Shown here one piece after another: positions 25,901-34,466 of a stretch of DNA of 64,000 nucleotides. Position 1 is the stretch's first letter. Each line of letters opens with the position of its first letter. The notes below the pieces were generated by a model, which worked only from the letters and a program-made list of their open reading frames with translations, did not search any database and had not been told where the DNA came from. The position numbers were made by a program, and so were the translations under genes. Source of the stretch: Algoriphagus aestuarii (GTDB lineage Bacteria; Bacteroidota; Bacteroidia; Cytophagales; Cyclobacteriaceae). The DNA is taken from positions 558,001 to 622,000 of the forward strand of contig JAFIDK010000002.1 of the NCBI GenBank assembly GCA_017051695.1, given 5' to 3'.

Positions 25901-27496
25901 TTACCAATTCACCTTTGGGGATTTGTAGTAATTAATTCCATTAATATCCCATCTTTTACCTTGTACAGCGATCCTACGCTGAAAATCACTCCATTCTCTT
26001 TTTTCAGTTGGAGTCCAGGCAATTTCTGCAATTGCTGATAACCTTGGGAACACCATATATTCAATATCGGATCTATTGGTGATCGTTTCAGTCCACAACG
26101 GTGCTTCCACTCCGAATACATCCGATTTAGTGATTCCATCGGCATAATTTGCGGGATCCCACATGTATGCAGAATCCAATTCTATATAAGCCGCCCAATG
26201 CAATCCAAGTCGGGAAGTAGAATCATACTGCATGTCTAAATAAGCTTTCTTTGCAGGTGACACCAAGACCTGATTTCCCTGATCCTTTGCCAGTTTCGCA
26301 TTTTCTGCCAATGCCCAAAATTGGGCTACATTGCCTTTCAATAATTTTGTGGTCGCAATTTCATCCCAACCAATACTGGTTTTGCCATATTTGGCAGCGA
26401 TTTCCTGAACTTTCTCTACAAAATAGATATAGTCATCTTTTTCTGTAACATGGGATTCATCTCCCCCGATATGAAAATAAGGCCCAGGAGTTATTTCTGA
26501 AATCTCACGGATCACATCTTCAATAAATTGATAAGTTATCTCTTTATCAGTAGCCAAAGTGCTAAAGCCAACTTCTATCCCATTATATAATTCAGCTGGT
26601 TGAGGGTTTCTATCCAAGATATCAAAATCGATTTTCCCTTCTTTCATTGTACCAAAATCACCATCAGGTAAGTTGACTCCAGGATTAAGTTCCCCATACG
26701 AAGCTAAAGCGGCATTGGTATGACCTGGCATATCTACCTCGGGTACAATTGTGATGTAATTCTTTGCAGCATAAGCAACAATTTCTTTGTAATCCTCCTG
26801 AGTGTAGAAACCACCTTCTCCTCCCCCAACTTCGGTTTTACCACCTATAGTGGTCAAATTTGGCCATGATTTTATTTCAATTCTCCAACCTTGATCGTCT
26901 GTTAAATGCAAATGCAGGTAATTCAATTTCAATTTCGCCATTTGGTCAATGTAATGCTTGACATCAGCTACGGGAAAAAAGTGCCTTGCCACATCTAGCA
27001 TGGAACCTCTATAAGCATAATCCGGCTTATCCTCAATTTTACCAGTTGGGATTCTCCAGGTTTCCTCTACCACAGATTTATTTTCTATTGCCACTGGAAA
27101 AAGCTGAACAAGGGTTTGGATTCCATAAAACAATCCTGCTTCGGATGATGCTGATATTTTTACGGTGGACCTTTCAATTTCCAATGAATAACTTTCTGAA
27201 TTATCATTTCCTGAAATAACCAATTGAATATCTCCTTCCTCAGAGCCAACAGGGATTTCATATCCAGTTGCAGGTCTTAGTTTAGCAGCTAAGAATTCTC
27301 CCAAACCGGAAAGATTTTTAGAACTTCCAACTAGTTGAATCGTAGCCGATTGAGTAAGTTCAAAAGCACCAGAAGCACCTTCAATTGAGTTCGGCAATGG
27401 AATGACTGCAGATTCTTCTAAACTGTGAATTGGTTCTTGGCAACTAAATACCAGTAATGACATTAGAACCAAAACGCCTAAAATAGATTTTTTCAT
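25901..27496 (-). CDS. beta-N-acetylhexosaminidase, GH20, lipoprotein
   Basis: 531 residues. The lipobox VFSC at Cys19 predicts an outer-membrane or periplasmic lipoprotein. A GH20b N-terminal domain (about 30-150) precedes the TIM barrel with DVARHFFP, LHLHLTDDQGWRIEI, VPEVDMPGHT and the catalytic pair Asp346-Glu347 in HIGGDESH. The Trp-rich C-terminus (QFWA, VEAPLWTE) builds the substrate pocket. It removes terminal GlcNAc or GalNAc from chitin fragments, peptidoglycan or glycans. Monocistronic, divergent from an exported Gfo/Idh/MocA oxidoreductase gene. Confidence 0.95.
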   Translation of the reverse strand: MKKSILGVLVLMSLLVFSCQEPIHSLEESAVIPLPNSIEGASGAFELTQSATIQLVGSSKNLSGLGEFLAAKLRPATGYEIPVGSEEGDIQLVISGNDNSESYSLEIERSTVKISASSEAGLFYGIQTLVQLFPVAIENKSVVEETWRIPTGKIEDKPDYAYRGSMLDVARHFFPVADVKHYIDQMAKLKLNYLHLHLTDDQGWRIEIKSWPNLTTIGGKTEVGGGEGGFYTQEDYKEIVAYAAKNYITIVPEVDMPGHTNAALASYGELNPGVNLPDGDFGTMKEGKIDFDILDRNPQPAELYNGIEVGFSTLATDKEITYQFIEDVIREISEITPGPYFHIGGDESHVTEKDDYIYFVEKVQEIAAKYGKTSIGWDEIATTKLLKGNVAQFWALAENAKLAKDQGNQVLVSPAKKAYLDMQYDSTSRLGLHWAAYIELDSAYMWDPANYADGITKSDVFGVEAPLWTETITNRSDIEYMVFPRLSAIAEIAWTPTEKREWSDFQRRIAVQGKRWDINGINYYKSPKVNW

Positions 27497-27714
27497 GGTT
27501 TATTATTTTGCCTAAACTTACTCTATTTTTTTATAAATCTTAAAGGTGAAAAATAAATTTATTTGAATAAGGGCTTTGAAATTAACCAACTCCATCGTTA
27601 AATTGAAGATTAAAAGCTTTTCAAAAAAACATTTAAACCTAAAAGCAAAAACAATTGAAATTTATGGTAGGCATTAATTATTTTACCTGCTTTTAATCAA
27701 TAACCTAAAATAAG

Positions 27715-29172
27715 ATGAAAAAGAAGGATCAGAGTCCTAGTAATTCACGAAGGGAATTCATGAAAACCTCTGCTACAGCCTTAGCAAGTTTTTATATCGT
27801 ACCAAGACATGTACTCGGGGGACCTGGATTTATTGCGCCAAGTGATAAACTAAGGGTGGCAGGTGTAGGTGTAGGTGGCATGGGCAGTGGTGATGTCCGA
27901 GGTATTTTTTCTACCGGTAAAGTAGACATGATCGCCCTATGCGATGTCGATGATACCAGAGCAAAACAAAGTAGGGATGCACATCCAAAAGCAGCTTATT
28001 ACAAAGATTTTAGGGTGATGCTGGAAAAAGAGGCTGGAAATATTGATGCAGTTTCTGTTTCTACCCCAGATCATATGCACGCTGTCATTGCTATGATGGC
28101 GATGAAAATGGGAAAACATGTGTACGTACAAAAACCAATGACACATGACATCTATGAAGCCAGAATGTTGACCGAAGCTGCAGAAAAATACAAAGTTGTC
28201 ACTCAGATGGGAAATCAGGGTTCTTCTGGAGATGGAGTAAGGAAAATGGTAGAATGGTATAATGCGGGATTGATCGGCGAGGCAACAAAAGTTTATTCTT
28301 GGACAGATAGACCTGTTTGGCCACAAGGTATAAAATGGCCATCAGAACCGGTGACTCCCCCATCTGACCTAGATTGGGATCTTTGGTTAGGGACAGCACC
28401 ATATAAAGACTATGTAGGCAATCTTGTTCCTTTCAACTGGAGAGGCTGGTGGGATTATGGTACTGGCGCATTAGGTGACATGGCGTGTCATATTATGGAA
28501 CCTCCTTTCAGGGTTTTGGGTTTGGGTTATCCTAAATCTGCTGAGGCTTCAGTAGGTTCTGTTTACGTTGGTGAATTCCAAAGAGGGTATTTTCCGGAAA
28601 GTTGCCCTCCTTCCTCCCATATCACATTGAGATTTGATAGACCGGGAAAAGAAGATCTTGAGTTTCATTGGATGGATGGTGGCATCCAACCTACAAGACC
28701 TGAAGAACTGGAAGCAAATGAACAAATGGGAGACGGTGGAAATGGAGTAATCATAGAAGGTACCGAAGGCAAAATGATGTGTTCCACATATGGCAAAAAC
28801 CCTCAACTATTGCCTACCTCAAGAACCAAAGACATCAAAGTACCTGAGACACTTTACCGTGTACCCGGAGGTGATTCAGGACATTATGCCAACTGGGTAG
28901 AGGCCTGTATTGGCGGCTATGGATCAAAAGAATTTGATCAATTAAGTTCACCTTTCTCTGTTGCTGGACCTTTGACAGAGTCAGTATTGATGGGGAATTT
29001 AGCAATCAGAAGTTATGATTATCGTATCGCTAGAGAAGGTGCAAACAGTCAATTTGATTACCCTGGAAGAGGCATAAAACTTCTTTGGGATGGTGAAAAC
29101 ATGAAAATCACCAATTTTGATCCTGCCAACCAGTTTGTCAAAAGAGAATACAGAGGAAACTATTCCTTGTAA
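27715..29172 (+). CDS. exported Gfo/Idh/MocA family oxidoreductase
   Basis: 485 residues. A twin-arginine motif (SRREFMKTS) and a hydrophobic stretch indicate Tat export. The Rossmann loop GVGVGGMGSGDVRG, VSVSTPDHMHA and YVQKPMTHD (with QKP where many relatives have EKP) define the family. A GALGDMACHIMEPPF segment carries the conserved His. It resembles the enzyme at 4179-5549 in architecture but is longer and not a close copy. It probably oxidises a sugar or polyol in the periplasm with NAD(P). It is divergent from GH20; a chitin or amino-sugar role is a guess from context. Confidence 0.92.
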   Translation: MKKKDQSPSNSRREFMKTSATALASFYIVPRHVLGGPGFIAPSDKLRVAGVGVGGMGSGDVRGIFSTGKVDMIALCDVDDTRAKQSRDAHPKAAYYKDFRVMLEKEAGNIDAVSVSTPDHMHAVIAMMAMKMGKHVYVQKPMTHDIYEARMLTEAAEKYKVVTQMGNQGSSGDGVRKMVEWYNAGLIGEATKVYSWTDRPVWPQGIKWPSEPVTPPSDLDWDLWLGTAPYKDYVGNLVPFNWRGWWDYGTGALGDMACHIMEPPFRVLGLGYPKSAEASVGSVYVGEFQRGYFPESCPPSSHITLRFDRPGKEDLEFHWMDGGIQPTRPEELEANEQMGDGGNGVIIEGTEGKMMCSTYGKNPQLLPTSRTKDIKVPETLYRVPGGDSGHYANWVEACIGGYGSKEFDQLSSPFSVAGPLTESVLMGNLAIRSYDYRIAREGANSQFDYPGRGIKLLWDGENMKITNFDPANQFVKREYRGNYSL

Positions 29173-29175
29173 TCC

Positions 29176-29292
29176 AAAAGAGGTTGTCTCATAAGTCAAT
29201 TCAAGAGCCTGAGATTCTGCTGTATGAAAATTGACTCAGATACCGACCCGAATAAAACAGAGGCTGTCCCTACTTTTGAGACAGCCTCTTTT
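29176..29292. repeat. 117-bp inverted-repeat (MITE-like) element
   Basis: The ends are a near-perfect 21-bp inverted repeat (29176-29196 and 29272-29292, two mismatches; left AAAAGAGGTTGTCTC). A second inner inverted repeat AGTCAATT/AATTGACT pairs 29194-29201 with 29229-29236. It exactly fills the gap between two convergent genes, starting 3 bp after one stop and ending at the other. There is no obvious target-site duplication and no open reading frame inside. It could be a small non-autonomous element or a compound terminator. Confidence 0.5.
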
Positions 29293-29294
29293 TT
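29259..29294. terminator. terminator within the inverted-repeat element
   Basis: A perfect 10-bp stem AGAGGCTGTC/GACAGCCTCT (29259-29268 with 29280-29289), an 11-nt loop and a T-run at 29289-29294 follow the plus-strand oxidoreductase gene. On the minus strand the run is interrupted, so termination there is less certain. Confidence 0.8.
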
Positions 29295-30954
29295 ATTGAA
29301 TCACTTCTAATTCTACCCGCCTGTTTTTTGACCTACCTGATTCTGTTGCATTAGAAGCTATGGGCCTGGTACCTCCCCATCCAGAAATTCTTAAATTCTC
29401 AAACTCTACACCTTTTTCCACTAAAAAATCACGGACACTTCCGGCCCTTTCCAATGAAAGTCCTTTGTTAAGACCTGGATCCCCGACACTATCCGTGTGG
29501 CCATTGATTCGGATTTTGACGGTTGGATTGTTTACTAAAAACAATGCTAGTTCTGTTAAAGACTTTTCGGTATCTATTCCTTCCAATTCTGAAGTACCTC
29601 TTTTAAAATTCACATTTTCCAAAAGAAGAATACTTCCTGGTTCCAATTTAGTCAATAGGACAACAGTTTTATCCGATGTCTTCAATTCATTCAATCTAAG
29701 TGATTTAGGAAAGAACCCTTCTGCACTTACTTTAATCTCATTTATTCCACTTGAAACTAAAGTTGAAACAAAAATGGAATCCTTGTTTGGGATTAATACC
29801 TGTTCAGAGCTATTGAAAAACTGTAAATCGAAATCCAATTGTTTTTTATTCTTGCCGTCTATAACCAACCAAGAAACTGGTGATTCTTTAGGTTCAATTA
29901 CTTGAGCTTTCTCTAATTTTTCCAATTGGCTCAACTGAATTTCAGCTTTTCCGATCGCTGTCTTAGGATAAATTGGATTAATGGATTCTGGCTGAGTAGA
30001 TTTGGGTAGCGCCTGTGAAATACTTTCTTTAGGAGGTGAAATCGCAGGAGGAGCTGTTGAAAATTCGTCTGGAATTTCCAAAGGAACTATGGTCTCAAAT
30101 GTCATTAGGTCTGCAAACCCATCACTGTTCATGGTACTGGACCAAACTATTTCATTTTCATTGATAAAAGTGACAGATACTTCTGAGCCACGAGAACTTA
30201 TTTGATTCCATTTGACTGGTTTACTCCAGTCTTTCCACCCTTCGCCAGTCTTTTTTGCAATAAAAATATCTTTCCCTTCTGCACCTTGATGCATATTGGA
30301 AGAGAAATAAAGCTTTTGAGATTGTGGATGATAGAAAGGACTCATTTCCTGCCCTTTGGTATTAATTGAAGAACCTAAATTGACCGGTTCGGACCAGTCG
30401 ATTACACCAGTTTTTTCACTCACATAGAGGTCTTCGTTTCCATAACTCTCTTTTCCTTTACCTGAAAGAAAAATCAACTTCCCCCCATTTGCGACCCTCC
30501 CCAATAATTGGCCTTGGAGGGTTTCTAATCCTTCAAAATTGACTTGTCTTAAAAAATTCCAATCCTTCCCAAATTTGGAATATTGGTACATACCGTTTCT
30601 TCCAGAGCCTTTATGATAAACCAATAAAGTCAAAGGATCTTCCAAGCCCAAAGCAAAATCATACCCATCTGTACTCAGGTCGGCACGATGAATTGCTTCT
30701 TCCCATATTCCGTCTTCATTCTTTTTGGTCATCCAGATATCCCCAGGATCTGTTATTCCGCCTAAGTTTTCCGGATGAAAAGCCCTGCTAAAAAGCAAGA
30801 CATTATCTCCCACCCAGACGGGATTTTGATCATCCTGCGGACTATTGGCACCAGAAAGTGATTTTAACACTTGGGCATTTAGATCTGATTGAAAATAAAA
30901 AGCAAGTAGCAGGAAGCCACTTGCTTTTAGGTATGTTTTAAAATGATTGTTCAT
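29293..30954 (-). CDS. OmpA family protein with PD40-type repeats
   Basis: 553 residues. A signal peptide (about 1-27) precedes a beta-propeller-like region with PD40/WD40-like repeats (DIWMTKKNEDGIW, DLYVSEKTG, LYFSSNMHQGAEGKDIF). A carboxypeptidase-regulatory-like linker (about 365-430) follows, then a C-terminal OmpA domain (about 435-553) with INGHTDSVGD and SKNRRVEL, which binds peptidoglycan. The role is probably structural in the outer membrane or linked to surface secretion; relatives occur near type IX secretion and gliding genes, but none are in view. It starts 3 bp after the deoxyhypusine-synthase-like gene. Confidence 0.88.
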   Translation of the reverse strand: MNNHFKTYLKASGFLLLAFYFQSDLNAQVLKSLSGANSPQDDQNPVWVGDNVLLFSRAFHPENLGGITDPGDIWMTKKNEDGIWEEAIHRADLSTDGYDFALGLEDPLTLLVYHKGSGRNGMYQYSKFGKDWNFLRQVNFEGLETLQGQLLGRVANGGKLIFLSGKGKESYGNEDLYVSEKTGVIDWSEPVNLGSSINTKGQEMSPFYHPQSQKLYFSSNMHQGAEGKDIFIAKKTGEGWKDWSKPVKWNQISSRGSEVSVTFINENEIVWSSTMNSDGFADLMTFETIVPLEIPDEFSTAPPAISPPKESISQALPKSTQPESINPIYPKTAIGKAEIQLSQLEKLEKAQVIEPKESPVSWLVIDGKNKKQLDFDLQFFNSSEQVLIPNKDSIFVSTLVSSGINEIKVSAEGFFPKSLRLNELKTSDKTVVLLTKLEPGSILLLENVNFKRGTSELEGIDTEKSLTELALFLVNNPTVKIRINGHTDSVGDPGLNKGLSLERAGSVRDFLVEKGVEFENLRISGWGGTRPIASNATESGRSKNRRVELEVIQ

Positions 30955-30957
30955 GTT

Positions 30958-31929
30958 TTATTGTCCCAATACAATGGCAAATACCAATGGGGCTACAATC
31001 GTTGCATCTGACTCAATAATGTATTTTGGTGTATCTATTCCTAATTTACCCCAAGTGATTTTTTCATTTGGGACAGCTCCTGAATAAGAACCATAAGAAG
31101 TAGTAGAATCTGAAATCTGACAGAAATATCCCCAAAGAGGCACATTATCTTTTTGTAAATCCTGATGCAACATCGGAACCACACATATAGGGAAATCTCC
31201 TGCAATTCCCCCGCCAATTTGGAAAAATCCAATGGTACTTTCATCTGTAGCAGTATTTGTATACCAATCAGCAAGGAAAATCATGTATTGAATTCCAGTT
31301 TTTACTGTATGTACATTTTTCACATCCCCACTGATCACATGGCCCGCAAACATGTTTCCAAGTGTGGAATCCTCCCAGCCTGGCACAATTATCGGCAGGT
31401 TTTTCTTTGCTGCTTCCAATAACCAGCTGTCCTTTGGATCGATTTGGTAAAACTGTTCCAACTTTCCGGAAAGTAAAATCTTATAGAAAAACTCATGTGG
31501 GAAATACGCCTCTCCTGCCTGATCAGCTTTAACCCATTCTTCCAAAATCACATTTTCAATCCTTCTCATCGCCTCCATCTCAGGAATACAGGTATCTGTC
31601 ACACGGTTCATATGACGTTCTACCAAATCTTGCTCCTGGGCAGGTGTCAGCTCTCGGTAATTCGGAATTCTTTCATAATAATCATGAGCAACCAGGTTAA
31701 AAACATCTTCTTCTAAGTTGGCTCCTGTACAGGTGATGATCTGAACTTTGTCCTGGCGGATCATTTCTGCCAGTGAAATCCCCAATTCAGCAGTAGACAT
31801 TGCTCCTGCTAAGGTAATCATCATTTTACCCCCGTTATCCAAATGCGATTTATACCCTTCCGCAGCATCTATTAATGAAGCAGCATTGAAATGCCGGTAG
31901 TTGTGTTTTAAAAATTCCGTAATTTTCAT
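30958..31929 (-). CDS. deoxyhypusine synthase family protein
   Basis: 323 residues. The fold and motifs match deoxyhypusine synthase: LAGAMSTAELG, ITCTGANLEED, IVPGWEDSTLGNM, FFQIGGGIAGDF, and SGAVPNEKITWGK, where Lys295 corresponds to the lysine that forms the enzyme-imine intermediate. The eukaryotic and archaeal enzyme transfers an aminobutyl group from spermidine to eIF5A. Bacteria lack eIF5A, and some bacterial homologues make homospermidine or other polyamine products. So a polyamine role is plausible but unproven. A 3-bp gap to the downstream OmpA gene indicates co-transcription. A terminator lies upstream, so it has its own promoter. Confidence 0.9.
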   Translation of the reverse strand: MKITEFLKHNYRHFNAASLIDAAEGYKSHLDNGGKMMITLAGAMSTAELGISLAEMIRQDKVQIITCTGANLEEDVFNLVAHDYYERIPNYRELTPAQEQDLVERHMNRVTDTCIPEMEAMRRIENVILEEWVKADQAGEAYFPHEFFYKILLSGKLEQFYQIDPKDSWLLEAAKKNLPIIVPGWEDSTLGNMFAGHVISGDVKNVHTVKTGIQYMIFLADWYTNTATDESTIGFFQIGGGIAGDFPICVVPMLHQDLQKDNVPLWGYFCQISDSTTSYGSYSGAVPNEKITWGKLGIDTPKYIIESDATIVAPLVFAIVLGQ

Positions 31930-31975
31930 TCGATCAAGTTTTCTTTAACCCTCCAAAATTACCCAAAATTTCAGC

Positions 31976-32003
31976 ACAAAAAAACCCGGACAAAGCCGGG
32001 TTT
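31976..32003 (-). terminator. terminator of the OmpH-like gene
   Basis: An 8-bp GC-rich stem AAACCCGG/CCGGGTTT (31982-31989 with 31996-32003) is followed on the minus strand by a T-run. It separates the OmpH-like gene from the deoxyhypusine-synthase-like gene. Confidence 0.9.
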
Positions 32004-32027
32004 AAAATCCATGTAAATTGGAAAATA

Positions 32028-32627
32028 TTATTTTGCTGTATCCGCTGCAGAACTATTGTATTTTTTATTCAACCCATCAATCACAGCATCGGTTAAGTCC
32101 AAAGCATCAGAAGCATACCAAACCGCACCACCTCTGGTATAGGAAAGAATCACATCCAAAGAATTTTCTTTTGCATAGGTCTTTAGATAGTCCTGAACTT
32201 GGATATAAACTTCATTGTAAAGATTTGACTCATCGATAGATAATTCCTGCATCAGATTATCTCTATAGGTGATCAGATTTTGTTGCTTTTTACCAAGCTC
32301 GTCTTGCTTTGCCAATGCCTGATTCTGAGTCATCGTATTTGCAGATTGCTGGAAGTTTGAAACTTCTCTTTCAAATCCCTGAGCTCGACTCTGTAGTTCA
32401 CCCTCGAATTTTTTACCCTTTTCAGTAATCTCCTCTGATTTTTTAACAAAGTAATCGTATTTGTTGATTACAGAATCTGTGTATACAAATGCTACTTTCA
32501 AATCACCTGTAGTCCCAGTTGATTCAGTAGAATTTGACTCTGAAGAAGTATTGGCAGGCTTATTACATCCGTAAAAAAGCAATGCGGCCATTCCTAGGAT
32601 ACCGAACAGTTTTAATCCTTTTTTCAC
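32028..32627 (-). CDS. OmpH/Skp-like periplasmic chaperone lipoprotein
   Basis: 199 residues starting at a GTG at 32627. A longer frame to 32684 would contain the promoter found at 32656-32684. From the GTG the leader is a typical lipoprotein signal, MKKGLKLF then LLFYGC with Cys21. The mature part (about 45-190) has the OmpH pattern: VAFVYTDSVINKY, a charged coiled-coil arm of about 90 residues, then NLYNEVYIQVQDYLKTYAKENSLDVILSY. Such proteins chaperone unfolded outer-membrane proteins in the periplasm. The arm length fits Skp-like folding. Lipidation is unusual for Skp but frequent in Bacteroidota relatives. Confidence 0.85.
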   Translation of the reverse strand: MKKGLKLFGILGMAALLFYGCNKPANTSSESNSTESTGTTGDLKVAFVYTDSVINKYDYFVKKSEEITEKGKKFEGELQSRAQGFEREVSNFQQSANTMTQNQALAKQDELGKKQQNLITYRDNLMQELSIDESNLYNEVYIQVQDYLKTYAKENSLDVILSYTRGGAVWYASDALDLTDAVIDGLNKKYNSSAADTAK

Positions 32628-32655
32628 TTTATTTTGATTATTGTTGACAAGGGCG

Positions 32656-32684
32656 CAAATATAAAGAAAGTATTGACTTTGCAA
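32656..32684 (-). promoter_or_regulatory. Bacteroidota-type promoter of the OmpH-like gene
   Basis: On the minus strand TTG (32684-32682) and TATATTTG (32663-32656) are separated by 18 bp, a close match to the -33/-7 consensus. Transcription should start about 25 bp upstream of the GTG at 32627. Confidence 0.7.
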
Positions 32685-32723
32685 GACCCTATGGCACGAT
32701 ATAGGGTTAAATTGAGTTAAGAA

Positions 32724-33626
32724 TCAAAAAAATATTTCATTGGCCAGACGATAAACCTGCGCATGGGCATCAATGATATCTTTTATCTTTGGTGAATATC
32801 CCCCACCCATACAGCACATAATGGGTTTCTGTAGGCTTTTACCAAAATCCAAAACCATTTTATCCCGCTCACGGATACCTTGAAGTGTCATGGATAATCT
32901 TCCCAATTTGTCTGAATCCAAGACATCCACTCCTGATTGGTACAGTATAAAATCAGGTGGAAATTGGGATTGAATCTTTTTCAAGCTATCCTCCAAAAGC
33001 TTTAAATAGGTAGTATCATCAGTTTTGTCTGGTAGCCCAATGTCCAGGTCTGATTTCTCTTTATGCATTGGATAATTTGACTGACCGTGCATACTAAAAG
33101 TGAAAACCTCATCGGAATTCCTGAAAATTTCTGCTGTACCATTCCCCTGATGCACGTCTAAATCTATTATCAAAACTCTTTTTGCCAATTGGTTTTCGAT
33201 CAGGTAATTAGAGGTAATCGCCAAATCATTTAACAGGCAAAACCCTTCTCCCCTATCAGTATATGCATGATGGGTCCCTCCAGCAATATTGAATGCGATT
33301 CCGTATCGTAGTGCAAATTCAGCAGCCTGTACCGATCCTGTGACAATATTTACTTCCCGCTCTACCAAGCTCTTACTTAATGGAAATCCCGTTCTTTTTA
33401 TTTCTGATTTGGATAAAGTCAATGAATTAAGCTTGTTCCAATAATCTATTTTGTGAGTATTGATGATGTACTTTTCCGAAATAAAATCAGGCTCAAAAAA
33501 ATTATCAGCAGTAGCAGTGCCCTCGTACTTCAACTGTTCAGGAAGCAGATTGTACTTATCCATCGGGAACCGGTGTCCAACAGGTAATGGATGTGCATAA
33601 AGGGGAGACCAGGCAATTTTAAGCAT
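32724..33626 (-). CDS. histone deacetylase family hydrolase
   Basis: 300 residues with the arginase/HDAC fold of the bacterial AcuC/acetylpolyamine amidohydrolase branch. The His pair at 119-120 (GGTHHAY), zinc ligands Asp157, His159 (DLDVHQGNG) and Asp234 (SGVDVL), and the transition-state tyrosine Tyr277 (GGGY) are all present, so it should be an active zinc deacetylase. Substrates in bacteria include acetylated acetyl-CoA synthetase or acetylpolyamines. Given a deoxyhypusine-synthase-like gene 0.8 kb away, a polyamine substrate is worth considering, but a terminator and the OmpH gene lie between them. Confidence 0.92.
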   Translation of the reverse strand: MLKIAWSPLYAHPLPVGHRFPMDKYNLLPEQLKYEGTATADNFFEPDFISEKYIINTHKIDYWNKLNSLTLSKSEIKRTGFPLSKSLVEREVNIVTGSVQAAEFALRYGIAFNIAGGTHHAYTDRGEGFCLLNDLAITSNYLIENQLAKRVLIIDLDVHQGNGTAEIFRNSDEVFTFSMHGQSNYPMHKEKSDLDIGLPDKTDDTTYLKLLEDSLKKIQSQFPPDFILYQSGVDVLDSDKLGRLSMTLQGIRERDKMVLDFGKSLQKPIMCCMGGGYSPKIKDIIDAHAQVYRLANEIFF

Positions 33627-33655
33627 AAAAAAAACGCTTGTGTTAAAACAAGCGT
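33627..33655 (-). terminator. terminator of the acidic unknown gene
   Basis: An 8-bp stem ACGCTTGT/ACAAGCGT (33634-33641 with 33648-33655) is followed on the minus strand by eight Ts. It lies just downstream of the 33687-34247 gene and upstream of the HDAC-like gene. Confidence 0.9.
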
Positions 33656-33686
33656 AGTTTGTTATTGTTTCAATTGAGAATTATTA

Positions 33687-34247
33687 TCATTCAATATCCT
33701 CTTCTTCTGACTGAAAAGCATACATGGTATCATCCAATACCAATGTATCATCATTAAACTCCTTGATGAATTTACTGATTACAGCGTCATTGATGTATTC
33801 TACATTGATAGCTGCGTCCAATCCTATCCCTAAATCATGGTGGGTGTCGATATCTATAAATTCCTGGACTTTTACAGTTTCCTCTTCCTCCATTTCCATA
33901 ATCATTTCTGTAATAAACCAGCCTACTTCTTCCTGTTCACTGGTTAATGGAAGCATATTTCCATTTTCGTCTTCCTCATAAGAAATTCCATTGAAGTTGG
34001 GGAATTTTTTAGCTGCCTCATGTTCAGCAATTTCATAAACCTCACTGGCATGATGCAATCTTAAAGTATAAAGTGCAGCATCGTAAATCACCTCTTTTCC
34101 TTCATACATTCCTATGAAATAAAAATTTACGAACTCTTCAGAATTTTCCTCATCTGGGATCACCTTAAAGGATTTTCCGCTCTTTTTCAATTCTGCCTTA
34201 AGATCTTCTATATGTTTTGGATCGAATCCCGCATTAATATTTGACAT
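33687..34247 (-). CDS. conserved-looking acidic hypothetical protein
   Basis: 186 residues, strongly acidic, with no signal peptide or membrane segment, so cytoplasmic. It has an ordered N-terminal half (FVNFYFIGMYEGKEVIYDAALYTLRLHH), then a YEIAEHEAAKKFPNF segment, an acidic EMEEEE stretch near residue 120 and a C-terminal acidic tail. I do not recognise the family. It is flanked by its own terminator and a 220-bp AT-rich upstream region, so it is likely monocistronic. Confidence 0.75.
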   Translation of the reverse strand: MSNINAGFDPKHIEDLKAELKKSGKSFKVIPDEENSEEFVNFYFIGMYEGKEVIYDAALYTLRLHHASEVYEIAEHEAAKKFPNFNGISYEEDENGNMLPLTSEQEEVGWFITEMIMEMEEEETVKVQEFIDIDTHHDLGIGLDAAINVEYINDAVISKFIKEFNDDTLVLDDTMYAFQSEEEDIE

Positions 34248-34466
34248 CTCTAAAATTATTAAACCTGGATAGGTGGTTTTATTTAAAACTCAATAGTAGT
34301 AAATAGATGATTAATATACATTCAAAATCTAAACGATTAAAATAAAATTATTATTCTTTAAAAAAGAGTTTCAGAATTTAATAATAGTACTAAGTAAAGA
34401 AAAACTTTGATTTTTATGCATTTTTTCTCTTTAAACCCATAAAAATTCTTGGTTTTAAGTAAATTC

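Noticed and set aside
30958-31929. Evidence of an archaeal-type eIF5A hypusination system
   Set aside because: No eIF5A-like gene is visible, and bacterial homologues of this enzyme are known to act in polyamine metabolism.
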